NCBI RefSeq assembly: GCF_000204055.1
Contig: NW_006768766.1
Coordinates: 2,594,524-2,658,523, forward strand
Reading direction: 5' to 3'
Origin: Melampsora larici-populina 98AG31
Lineage: Eukaryota > Basidiomycota > Pucciniomycetes > Pucciniales > Melampsoraceae
Length of the DNA: 64,000 bases
Part shown: positions 35,728-46,537 of the stretch, one piece after another
How positions within the stretch are numbered: position 1 is the first letter of the stretch
Layout: every line of letters starts with the position of its first letter
The notes under the pieces: model-generated
What the model was told of the DNA's origin: nothing
Seen by the model: only the letters and a program-made list of their open reading frames with translations
Database searches by the model: none
Program-made: the position numbers and the translations under genes

Positions 35728-36116
35728 GGTCGAAATGGATGGAGGAGGACTTTTGGCAAGGACGTTTGTTGCGTTTTTTTTGGTTCGAAATGAGGGAGGA
35801 AAAATCTCAAAGATTTTTGCAAAACGAGGCGAGGGGCAGATTGCGCCACTTTTGACAGATCTCAAGTGTGGCCCACACTTGAGATCTGTTGGGTCCGGAG
35901 GTCAAGCCAAAATTTTCGATCGATTTTGCGATTCGATTCTTCTTTGAGAAAGAAAAAAGTCTCAAAGAACTCCCCACCATCCAGAACACGAAGCCAAACT
36001 TTGCACAGGCGCAAGCGTCAGGCCCAATCAACCAATGGGTACCTGGGTTTTTCGAAAGATTCGTGAGTTTCTGCTCTCAAAAACTAACGATTTGAAAGCA
36101 GAAACTCACGAAGAAC
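35728..36116. promoter_or_regulatory. Divergent intergenic region with two long hairpins
   Basis: Between the minus gene starting at 35727 and a plus gene from about 36,117. ACAGATCTCAAGTGTGG and its exact complement form a 17-bp-armed palindrome with a 1-nt centre at 35,855-35,889. A second pair, TTCGTGAGTTTCTGCT / AGCAGAAACTCACGAA, lies at 36,060-36,075 and 36,097-36,112. Either could act in RNA or as a protein site; function unknown. Confidence 0.6.
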
Positions 36117-36644
36117 TTGTGTTTTCTGGCATTCAGCGAATCGGAATCAAGACCAAGTCGAAACGTCACTCCGATTAAGCAGGAGTCTGTCAACCCAATG
36201 GACAACTCACGTTTGGGCGAGCAAAAATCAGCTACTCCTGATGACCAATTGCAGTGTTCGAAAACTGGTTCAAACGGCGATACACCCAATGCGTTAAGTA
36301 AGTCTCAATTGCCTTTCCTTGCATGAACGACGACTCATGGCCTGTATTTCTATGTAGAGTTCCATATTGATGGGGGAACCGTGATCTTTTCAGCTCTGCG
36401 GCGTATCATGTCGAGAACAACTTTGGAAGATTATCTTCGATTTGCCCATTTGGAAGAAGGCAAGATCCATCAAGTCCTTCCAATACTTCAGCTCCATGGG
36501 GTCAACCATTTTGATCTTTTTTTATTTGTGGACTATGTAAATCGGGAACTGTTGCGTAAATGGGGAATTTCTTATGGGAGCAGTGCTCGCCTTATGGTTC
36601 ATGCTGTCATGTTTTATCAATTCCATGTCCACCACGGGAATTGA
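36117..36644 (+). CDS. Small protein with SAM-like C-terminal domain
   Basis: Exon to 36297, intron with GTAAGT and TAG, then 36358-36644. The second exon reads TTLEDYLRFAHLEEGKIHQV, LPILQLHGVNHFDLFLF and ELLRKWGISYGSSARLMVHA, the spacing of a sterile alpha motif (a helical bundle ending in a 'GI..G...R' loop). The upstream part has PIKQESVNPMDNS, a possible SUMO-site motif (IKQE). No ATG opens the first exon at 36117; translation may start at the internal ATG near 36,198 or in an unseen upstream exon. SAM domains mediate protein or RNA binding; the call is by pattern only. Confidence 0.45.
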
Positions 36645-36929
36645 ATCGCTATGTTTGGGTCCGTGTTTTTGGGCTTGATATGTAACACGATCATTTCGCA
36701 TCTTGCATGAGGATGATGTTATTGTTTGAATTAATCAGATCTCTCATTTTAAAGGGTTCTGAGGTCTTTAGCTGATATAGCTTCAAACAAGGATTAAGTT
36801 GAATGGTTGCAATCGCGCCATGCTTTGTGTGCGCATAAGATAAAAAGACATCACTCGTCTGAATGACCCCCTTTCTACAACACCTCTTGATCCTCGCCAA
36901 ACATAAAATCATTCACATTATCGCTCAAA

Positions 36930-37593
36930 ATGAAAATGGTACGAGTTAAAATTCAACCTCCTTATATTTCCTCACACCTCATGGCAACAATAGAGTTACT
37001 GCGCGAGCATGGTGTCAATCTCGACGCGGTGGACGATATGCTTCGTTATGTGGATCATCGCAGAATGGAAGCACATGCCAGCATCTCCCCCCGTATTAAG
37101 CGCAATGGCTCAAATTATGAAGAGTGGCTCTACGCGGTCAATGAAACTTATCGTTGGTTCACTGGTAGAGGTTTTTACTTGTATGAACCTCCCTCGCCCA
37201 TTACGTCATTACATGATTGGGTTGCAGATGAAGTCCTCACGGCCATCATTTGGGCAACCGTTCATCCAAACCTCCTACCTGTTGTTTGTATGGCCACAAC
37301 AGCTCACGAGGCTGTCATGTGGGTTAATTGGTACCACGACTGTGAAGGTGAGGTTCACCTCTTGGGCTGTTTGTGAACAATACTGATGATCATGTATCAG
37401 TTCCTCAAATTCGAGAGGGATTCCCCTGAACATATTGCTGGGTTGTTCATCTCATTGAGTTGTGTGTGTGATGGTTAGTATTTCATCAAAAGAAATCTGA
37501 AAATGAAGTGATTGATTGATGTATATTTGTTTCTATTTGGCAGGAAGCAGCAAAAAAGGAAGAAGAAATGCAAAAGGCTCCTTATGGTTTTGA
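36930..37593 (+). CDS. Small gag-like protein, 155 aa
   Basis: Exons 36930-37347 and 37544-37593 (468 nt with TGA, phase consistent). ATG gives MKMVRVKIQPPY. The centre reads RNGSNYEEWLYAVNETYRW, like the 'L.G.NY..W...V' opening of copia-type gag proteins, followed by a helical region. The second exon adds a short basic tail (SSKKGRRNAKGSLWF). No zinc knuckle, protease or polymerase follows, so it is either a gag fragment or a domesticated small gene. Function not known. Confidence 0.5.
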
Positions 37594-37741
37594 TGTGCGC
37601 TATATGGGATAGATTTCATGTTTATCATCAGGATGTTATATAATTGTGATATCAAGTTGCAAATCACCCTGTCCTTTTTTGGTTAAAAGGAGCTGATGCA
37701 TTCACCAGAAATGTTATCCCAATAGGACTTTGCAACATATT

Positions 37742-40700
37742 TTAACTGTTCTCTAACCCCTGGTCATTACCTTTTTTCGCTGGACGTGGTTCAGCCTTCC
37801 AAACCTTGAGGCCCTTGGTGATAGCCTGGTTCCAACCTTCAGGAGAAACTGGATTGAATTGATAATCCAAGAGCCCGCGGTGAACATGGCCATTGTAATG
37901 TGATGCCGCGTTGAGGATGAATGAGTTTGAATTAACATGTTCAACCCCCCACAGGCCAATGGTTGACTCCCTCCGCTCGATTTTCTTGCGGTGGTTCTTG
38001 GCCAATTTACAATCAGAATCATGGCAGTTATGCTGAACGTTCAGCAAGCACACAATGTCCTGGGAGCCATAATATCTCTTGGTCAATATGAACACCCAGT
38101 TGCACGGTGAAGAGCAGAACCTTACCTTGACATTGATGATCATAGTTTCTTCGGTTACCTTAAGTTCCCGCATCCCATAAAATTGGTTGATTGGACCCTT
38201 CTGACATTTCTTGATAATAAGATGGGTGTGGGAATCAGATACCCCCTTGAGTTTCCAGATTGATTGGACTTGTCCAACCTCGCGGGAGTTCACCTGCCAT
38301 ACACAAACATCAGCACTTTGCCTTGCTTTGACACTATCAAAGAAGCACATATTGGACAAACCACCAGAAAGTCATTCTTTTTAGCCTTGTGACGCCCAAT
38401 CAACTTGATACTTTGGTACTCTTTCAACTTTCCACGGTCAACACTGAGTGGGATGCAAGATGGTGCAACTGATTGGTTCTCGCACAAGGCTTGTGGGATC
38501 AAGAGGGTGAGTTAAATGAAGGCATCCAGACCATCGAAAGAAGGTTACTTACGGCCAATTGAATAGGTTGAGATACACCCCAAAGACGAGTCCAGACCCA
38601 TGGCTTGAAATAACTCGGGGACTGAAGATAATAACGCTCGCAATTTCGGGCCACTATGGACACGCGTTTTGAGATCATGGTCAAAAAAGGAAGAACCGGA
38701 TACAAATATCCTCAACATGACCTGGGTGTAGGAAGTGTTTGCTATGTCTTGTCCTGGACTTTGATGGTTTGAATGAATGGACTTGTGGCGAGTGACACCA
38801 TTGAAAGATTCAAGTTTTTCAGTTGCAAATAAACAAGCTGGTCCAAACCTACGAATTGAATCTTGTAGGTGAACGAGCATGTGAAACTTGGGCTTGTTGA
38901 CCCAGCGAGCATTGAGGGCTACCAGATTTTTGAGAAATCTGGATATGGCGATGTCCAGTTCAGCTAGATAGGTTTCCATGTTCGGTATTTCAGTCTGAAA
39001 AATATAAGATCCCAGAACACAAAGAGATGTCCACATTTCGCGTTTTTCTTCGGTAAGGTGTTCAAAAAGGACAAAGGGGACGGTCTGTAACACAGTTCGA
39101 AACTCCTTCCCCACTAGGCTCTGATAGTAAGTAATCATTGTGTTTGGTTGAATGGGCGGGATATTCAAACCACTCGTATCGAAAGCCCTCCAACAACCGG
39201 AAATATTGTTGTAGTTCTTTGAGCCGGCCTTGATATTTCCTAGTTCTTTCATCGTGTCGCGGAAGAGATACTTTGTGGTCCCCAAAAGTGCCACATGGAG
39301 CACCTCAACTGGAGTATCTTTGTGACCATCAAAGCCTACAAAAAAATACCAGTCTCTCTCATTATATTCAACTGAAAGCAAAGTATTATGAGAGAGACTC
39401 ACCTTTGAGTCTCAACATGGGATTGAAGATGTGTTCTCCATGTTGAGCATTGATGTCTTGACAGAGTTTCTCCACTTCAGGAGGAGGCAGAGACTCATGG
39501 GCTACTTGAACATTTTTCTGGAAAACTTCATTCATAGGATCTCGAACTCCAAAGTCACGGCTCATCTTTTCAACTCGAGTTTTAGTGTTGCACTGTTGAG
39601 ATGTGTTCCAAATTTCCTTGGTCCATCGTCTAGTCTGGTCCCAATCTCGGCCGGGTAATAGGCACTGCAGAGTTCATTCAGTTTTTCTATCTGGAAGAAA
39701 GAAGATTTGCCTCATACCTTATCTCCATCTTCATCCAGGCCAAGAAAGTCTCTGACAAAATTTTCTGATTGTTTGTCAGCCTGCTTTGCTACATGTAGAT
39801 CACACATCCGACATGGCGTGAGGGTGTTCGCTGGGTTGAGTGTATTTGAAATCTCTGCGTGCATTGGAGAGTCACCCAGGTGAAAAAGAGACACCACCAT
39901 TACCAAAACGTCTGCTCCAAGATGATGGTCATATGCAAAGAAGCCATTTGTTCCATAATCACTAGAGGAAGCAAGTGCATGTTAATTACCCAAGTAGACC
40001 TATTTCAACAACAAGAATACCTCACTTTAGATCATCAACAACCTGATCAAATAGCTCTAGGGCTGTCGCACAATTCGAAGTGGCCAGGAAATGGATGTTG
40101 AACTCCTGGTTTGTTAGATTGGATGGTAAGCCAGCCAGGGTAAAGTAGATACTCATGTGTTTGTTCCACTTTTTGGATACATTCCCTGAAGTGTCGTCAG
40201 AATAAAGAGCCAGAGGAACATGGCGGATCATTTTTCCTTGTGCCTTGGCTCGCCACGGGTTTTCAATTGGATTGGATGGTACTGTTGAATGTTCGGATTC
40301 TGCAAGGACAATGATTCACATTAGCTCTTGAGTACATTCAATTAACAAATTAATATCATTTGAGACACATCATAAATGACTTACGATACATATGATTCCC
40401 ACAAATAGTTTTAAGAAGAACTCCATTCTCCACCTCAATATGTCCAAATGATCGCCAGAAGTCTTTGCAAGGAATGGTGAATAGCATGTCAGAGTCAAAA
40501 GCACAATCTTGTGGAATGATGACTTTGAGATTAGAGCGGTGATGAGGATCGTGTTTGACTACGGCCGGTAGACACTTGGCCATAAGACAACCATTCTGTT
40601 GGAAGAAGAAAATAGGGACCACAAGTTGCTGAGTTCTCAGTTGGACTGGCTCGTAGATGTAGTAGTGGACATTGTCAGAAGATATCATTTGAACACATAG

Positions 40701-41458
40701 ATCCAGAGGGTAATCTTCACGCCACTTTTCACACTGCGATAGACGGTTGATCGGCCCGTCAATGGTGAGCTCGGGCACGTATACCAAATAAGGGCTGACT
40801 AAGGGGTTTGCCAACTCCTGTGAACGCAAACACTTTAGCTATGTCTAATTTAGTCAGAGTGAGTAATGCAAGCTGGCTCACATTACTTATAATGGTTTTG
40901 ACATCCAAACCAAACAGTGGAGTCCCACATGGACTAATCCTTTCGCGTAAATCAAGACCCATTTTTTTCTTCAATCTTTTGACAAGTGCCCTCAAAGTGC
41001 CCCAATCTGGCAGAGTGACTCCCAGAATACGCAGGAGGGACCGTATTCGCTGGTATTGGACGCGTGAGAGGAGGTTCCGGTTTGATCCAATCATGAGCAA
41101 AGCTACCACATGCTGTCACCGTTGAAAACAATCAATGGGTGTCAGTGTCTAGTGATGCAATATACTTGAGCTACTTACCTCTTTCTTTTTGAAGGGGTAC
41201 CATTCAGCCGACTCTTCAATTCTAATGCCTGAGAGCTCGTGGTCCAACAATTCCTCGTAGACAGCTTCATCTTCAGCATCGTCAAGTCCTGTGTTTAGTG
41301 CTTCGAAGGCATCACGGAGCTTATGAAAATCGATGTGGCTGTCTGAGTCATCCAATTCATATCCATCCTCGTCTTTTTGGCCAAAGGAGCGGAGGAATGA
41401 AAGTGGTGAAGGTGGGACCGATGAATCGATTCGTCCGCCAATCCATTCCAGATTGGTA
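37742..41458 (-). CDS. CACTA (CMC)-superfamily transposase, basidiomycete type, N-terminally truncated
   Basis: Ten coding blocks keep phase: about 41458-41179, 41112-40882, 40817-40385, 40299-40026, 39961-39718, 39664-39403, 39335-38553, 38489-38362, 38293-38126, 38077-37742 (about 1,045 codons, no internal stop). Hallmarks of the basidiomycete transposase: LEWIGGRIDSS, ISNELANPLVSPYLVYVPE, LALYSDDTSGNVSKKWNKH, FNIHFLATSN, LFHLGDSPMHAEISNTLNP with CRMC, LLPGRDWDQTRR, KGFDGHKDTPVEVLHVALLG, NKPKFHMLVHLQDSIRRFGP and KLESFNGVTRHKSIHSNHQS. The C-terminus contains QDIVCLLNVQHNCHDSDC. The usual N-terminal zinc-finger exon is absent; a TAA closes the frame near 41,475. No CACTA ends were found beside it, so it is probably a truncated but otherwise clean copy and a possible source of activity for CACTA-ended MITEs here. 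Confidence 0.85.
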
Positions 41459-41475
41459 AGTTTTAAGTTTTATGT

Positions 41476-42580
41476 TAAACCAGTTAAACAGCTTTCACTA
41501 AATGACTGATTCATTTCGATCACATAAATAACGAAAAAAAAACCATCACAGTCTCTTCTCTAGCTTACTTGGTCCTCTGTGCTCGATTTATAAGATTAAA
41601 CCCATCGCCTTCCGCAAAAGTCACTGGCAACTTAGAATAAAATTACGACCTCCAACACACTGATCCGTGAAGAGTTCTTTGAAATCTTAACCGGGACATT
41701 AAAGTCGCCTCCATTTGGGCTTCCTGACCTGAAAGGCTTTTGCTGTCCGATTTATATCCACTGCAGATTGATATATTTAAATATCCATAAGCAGCAGTTC
41801 GACTTCAGTAAGGTATGAGCAATCATCTCTATATGGTTTCAATTGTTGATACTGAGTCACTGGATCTTTTGGTCCCACCCAGGCGCATAGTACCGATCAG
41901 ATCTATCTAACTGTTACTTACACCTAATAATTCCCGTTGTGTGGTCCATATTAGTCAATCGGAATCCATATACGCCATGTCCAATGCTTCAAAAGCTTGT
42001 AAAGCGGACTGGCCTAAGGTGACCAGATCAACATACGCCAGTTCACGCAAGGAGGTTCCTAAGTGAGTAGCGAAGGTCTTACACCGTATAGCCTTATAGT
42101 AGCCTTTTACTGAGTTGGAAGTCGTTCAGATTCGGGATCCCTTTGCCCGATGTAGAATGGCTATCGGACCGGTTGAAAGTCATTGACAGCCGTTGACAGA
42201 AAGGGTTTACTGATGAGGATGTATGGGATTCTTAAATGTCTACTGCATAACCCACTTTTCTGATCAAGCCTTCCTTCGTAGTTACCGCCGCCATTCACCG
42301 TCCCCAAATCTTTCACACACGTACCCCACGAACTCCTTGCAGCTGATGGGTATCCCAAAACAGGCCATTGGCTGCATCCAGCTTGCCAGTTTTCCTTCCC
42401 TGCGCATGATAATAAAGCTGGTGGAGCGTGTTTAACGTGAGTTGTGAGCCTCCGGATGATTTCCTTCAATCAATCGACCTCATTCATTTCGAGAATTCCA
42501 AACTGACCATTGCTCCTCTCAAAATGTACCATTCAAAGGAGCCGCGCACGCAACGTGTTAAGTGGTGATGTGACTGATGC
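41476..42580. other. Spacer, no gene supported
   Basis: A plus frame at 42,223-42,435 reads a Ser/Leu-rich stretch without domain signature. It could be an upstream exon of the Tet-like gene but splice continuity is not evident. Confidence 0.4.
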
Positions 42581-42584
42581 ATCC

Positions 42585-44090
42585 TGGCTGCCACATAGAC
42601 GCAGAAGGCAGGGTGAAACGTATGTAGCCATTCTGTGAACAATTGAGTAGCGCTAGGCACTAATAGACACCTTGTTAACTTGCAGACGACATGCAGCGCG
42701 GGCAAACAAAGGAAATGATGAACGGAGGACTGATCAGTCACCCCAGTGTGCCGGCACTGATGGGTTCAATCGTGAATTCCGAAGATACGATGATCCTATA
42801 CTTCCAGTCGAAAATTACGAACGCACCATGGAAATTGTCTCCAATATGTATAATGTATATACACATGGCCACGGACAATTTGTGGATCGCGATACAAAGA
42901 AATTGATATGTACCTTTCGTTTTGAAGACCTCGAAACCATGCCAGACGCAACTCGCCAAGAACATCAAAATGACGTTGATACAATCATGATGGCAACCAA
43001 ACTCTTTCGACGACTTCCCCTCCCAAAGCCCGATAAGAATCTTTCGCATTCAAATACATCCCCCAATTCCAAGAAAGAAGCAACTAGACTCGGTGACCTT
43101 GAATCAGCCTGAATTTCATCTCAGCTTGGCGAAACGTTTGGACCCTCAATGGCACCTAAACCCCTACAACAATCAACAACTCGTTACGATTCTGCTACGT
43201 CGTTGCCCCTCTCGTCCTTGCCCCCTTCGGATTCGGAGGGAGAAGAACCAGAAGGGGATCCTAGGTTACTCGCACGATCAAAAAACTCAGATGCAGCTCA
43301 AGAGTGTTCAATAGCACCTTCAAACTTTCCGAAAACCGGACGACCGACTACAAATGGTGCCCTGCTCAAAGGGAAGATGTTTTGTATTGGAAACCGTGCA
43401 GGCTACGATGCCGATGTCTTATTTGCTCCTTACCATCCAATTCAAGGAGTCTCCAAGGAATTATATCGTCTATTCTTGAGCAAACTGCCAAACTTTGGCA
43501 AGAGCATAGGTACACGATATTCAACTTTCGCGGATTATGCATTCCTAGAGGCTCATAACCAACTGGTAGATCTCGGCATTCCACCTCTCGCTAGCAATTC
43601 CAAGGACACACCCCCTACCATTTTTGACTTTGCAGGGAACTTTGCCTTCACATTCAACAACTTCTACAACAAACCCCATACCGACAATGATAAGGGGAAA
43701 GTATACTGTGTTTGGTATCCGATTGACTCCGTCAGTGGGAAGATAGTAACTATGTGTGAGGGGTTTGTGCTGGAGGGGGGTTGGTTTTTGTTTCCGGCTT
43801 ATCGGATTGCTTTCAATTTTGGAGCAAAGTATGCGGCTCAGATTGCTTGGAGTGGCAAAAGCACATTCCATCAAACTATGGCTTCAAAAGAGGAAGATAC
43901 TTTAAATAAGCAGGGTAAGAAAGTCCATTATACTCGTCTGGGATGCTCATCACAAATCACTATGAGTCTAGCCGTTGCTGCAGCGAAAAGAGGAACGGAT
44001 GAACAATGGAATGGAACCTCTAATTGTGAACGTGATGTATTGGATTGTCAGGATCTTTTGAAGGATTTAGAAAGAAAGTGGAAGGAGTAA
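42585..44090 (+). pseudogene. Tet-like 2OG-Fe(II) dioxygenase gene, one in-frame TGA
   Basis: A likely short exon near 42,599-42,616 joins at a CAG acceptor (about 42,684) to the frame reading PVENYERTMEIVSNMYNVYT, HGQFVDRDTKKLICTFRFED. This frame meets TGA at 43110-43112 and reopens in the same frame; an ATG at 43149 starts a 313-residue ORF to 44090. The downstream part has the Tet-like fold core: FDFAGNFAFTFNNFYNKPHT with an HxD pair (His177/Asp179 from 43149), GGWFLFPAYRIAFNFG, and a distal His in SGKSTFHQTM (His241). TET/JBP-family enzymes oxidise 5-methylpyrimidines in DNA. In fungi they are expanded next to KDZ-type transposons. Loss of the N-terminal block or use of the ATG at 43149 would decide activity. 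Confidence 0.75.
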
Positions 44091-44374
44091 AGCATAATAC
44101 TTTCATGACACTATCTTGTGCCTTTATGCATCGAAATATTGAATTGTCTTTACAGATCCCTTCAAGTTAGTATGATTAGGAAAACATTGCATCTCGATTT
44201 GTCATCTCTGTTTTGATTTATATGTGCGCAAGAAGCAAAGCCACTATCAACTACAGAATTATCCTACTCGCTATTTCAGATTCATACTGATGAAAATGTG
44301 AATTTGTGCTGCAATGAGCATCAATTCAGTTGCGCATTGCAGCAACTTGGGAATGCATGATCTCCCTGTACCCT

Positions 44375-44612
44375 CAAGTGGTCATGGTGTAGCCACTACA
44401 TGCAAAGTGCTGACCCCGCGGATGCGGGGTCGCGGTGACGCCGCACAAAACCCAAGGGGGGGGTCTTGCAAAAGCGGGGGGTCAATCCGGGGTCAGCGCG
44501 ACCCCGCACCCGCGGCGTCACCACCTTGCATGTAGTGAGCAGTATACGCTAACGACTCAAAGGAACATTTGTGATGTGCACCTGGGTTCAATTCCCATCT
44601 GGTGCATGTCTC
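44375..44612 (+). repeat. tRNA-like sequence split by the CACTA MITE
   Basis: With the MITE and one AGC removed, the flanks join as ...GGTGTAGC|AGTATACGCTAACGACTC, an A-box-like tRNA 5' half, followed by B-box GGGTTCAATTCCC (about 44,588-44,600) and a TGCACC/GGTGCA stem. It looks like a tRNA-derived repeat into whose D-arm the MITE inserted. Confidence 0.5.
44394..44537. mobile_element. 144-bp CACTA-ended MITE, target duplication AGC
   Basis: Ends CACTACATGCAAAGTG... and ...CACCTTGCATGTAGTG; AGC lies on both sides (44391-44393 and 44538-44540). GC-rich interior with nested inverted repeats (GACCCCGCGGATGCGGGGTC and partners). Related to 27834-27946. Confidence 0.85.
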
Positions 44613-45100
44613 CATCAGCAGGAAATCTGGAGCCTAGCTTGTCTAAGACCACACTGATGTTGTTTCTGGGGTATCATCGATAGCCTTTGCATAACTTGAA
44701 GTATGACCCAACCAACTTTCTTTTGGACCCTAATTTTTTTTTCCGGACTCAATTTTATTGTTTCATTGGTGTAATATACCACCTTTTATTATGGCCATCT
44801 TACAACACTTTTTTTGGATTTATTATAAATCCAGTTTTTGTGTCTTCATGACTGTGCCTTCACAAATAATGATGTCAAAAGCAAACCTAATTTTCTAAAA
44901 GGCAAGGTGAGATAAGGTGAAAAAAGATCAAAAGTAACAAGTGAAAGTAACATTCGAAAAAAAGAAACTGAGATGATACAGCAAACAGAAACTCATTCCA
45001 TTCAAAGGAATACAAGGTGAAAAAAAAATTCAAAAAAGTAACAAAAATCCTAATTCATGCTGATATTTTTGGGAAGAACAATGAGTTGAAAATCCCAATG
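44613..45100. other. AT-rich spacer
   Basis: No gene; poly-A/T runs between the tRNA-like sequence and the kinase remnant. Confidence 0.5.
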
Positions 45101-45109
45101 GATCATTTG

Positions 45110-46060
45110 AAATGGTCATTATAGTAGGGGACAGGAGCACTTAAACCAATTTGTTCACATAGAAGACCATTACAGATATGGTGATTTCCAAATCGCTGCA
45201 ATCCACCTGTAAAAGTATTTTGCAGAAACCAAGGCCGACTGAAGCACAAAAACCAGGAGTTACTAAATAATAGCTAGCTCAGGATACTAAGGCTGAAGTG
45301 CTTACTGATCATCCATTATGATTAGATCGGTGATCACACCCTCACATCCACGGAACCCACATATCAGTGCTTTGCGTCCATGATAGTTGTATGTCCAGTG
45401 TGTAAAGCAGGCCAGGAGACGGCCGAGGAAATCTGGGGTGTAAGAATCAGGTTCAAAACCATCTTCTGAGGTGATATATTTTGGGACCTCTGCAGTTCCT
45501 TCTTGCAAATTGAACCAGTGAACAGGGGTAGCCAGGCCCTCACGCATAACCAGATTCTGAATAATCTGAGTTTGCAAAAGGGAATCAAAGGGAGACAGTT
45601 AATAACAGCTGGATAAGATTGATTATTAATAAGTATTTCACATAACCTCAATTTTTGGAGGACCCTCTTCTCAGCAGTGGTTAAGTCGCAATGTTCTCGA
45701 ACGATGGACTTGAATATCTCCAGGAGGATGTCGGCATAGACAAACATTTGCGCGTAACAAAGATGTTGAAATATGTTATCTTGGTTTAAAGGAAGAGCGA
45801 CTGCATCAAGCTCCAAAGTACCCACCCGTTCATGCAGCAAAGTAGCCGAGTGGGTGATGCGGCCATCATGGTCAGAGTATTGCGAAACCTGGTCAACCTG
45901 AATATTGGCTTGACAAAACCCCCATTTGTAAGTCCGCACTCTATGTTCATCATCCACTTGCCCCTCGCAAGGTACTAGGCCGAATACTAAGTTGTCGGTT
46001 GAATTACTTGGGTTATCATACGGTAGTGCCCTCCATCCAAGTGCTTCAGGATAAGTAAGA
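45110..46060 (-). pseudogene. Alpha-kinase (atypical kinase) remnant
   Basis: On minus, an N-terminal block (YKWGFCQANIQVDQVSQYSD, then QHLCYAQMFVYADILLEIF) ends near a donor at about 45,650. The next coding block, 45,577-45,303, reads FTHWTYNYHGRKALICGFRG and VITDLIIMD, and a third, near 45,190-45,120, reads RFGNHHICNGLLCEQIGL, the C-terminal zinc-binding H-C-C region typical of alpha-kinases (as in eEF2 kinase). The intron joins I can draw between these blocks do not keep frame, so the gene is probably decayed, although missed splice sites are possible. Related kinases are expanded in basidiomycetes. Confidence 0.55.
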
Positions 46061-46537
46061 TTGATACCACTGGAACCTGTTCAAATCAAACCAGAGGAAG
46101 TCAGAGCTGACAGAGATCAAAAAAGGTTAGTAGATCTTGACCTACCAAACCCAAGTAAGCGGTAAAGATTCATGGCGAAGGGTAAAGGTTGAAAGTAGGC
46201 AAAGGCGAAAAGAAAAGATACAATCAGATGGGGGTGCTGAACCAAAGAACCAAGTCAGTTTGATGAAAAGCTTTTTGGAGAGACAGATAAAAGAAAAATA
46301 GATGTTTGTCAGACCACGGTAGCAAGGAAAGCTTCCTTTTAATGGGCTGAAGTGGGCACGGAGCATTGCTTAACATGGTCCTTCCTTAAAACAGGTCATA
46401 AGAAACAAGGTGGTGTGTCATTGCGTCAAAGGGTGCTAAGGATAACAAAAAAAAACCAAAAAAAACCGTATGACATATCTAATTAATTTGGGTGAGGAAA
46501 ACCAAGAGACTGAGGGTCATAATTGATGGCGACTTAA

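Noticed and set aside
37600..41700. Search for CACTA ends directly flanking the transposase gene
   Set aside because: CACTA-like strings such as the one near 41,499 have no matching inverted partner or 3-bp duplication on the other side.
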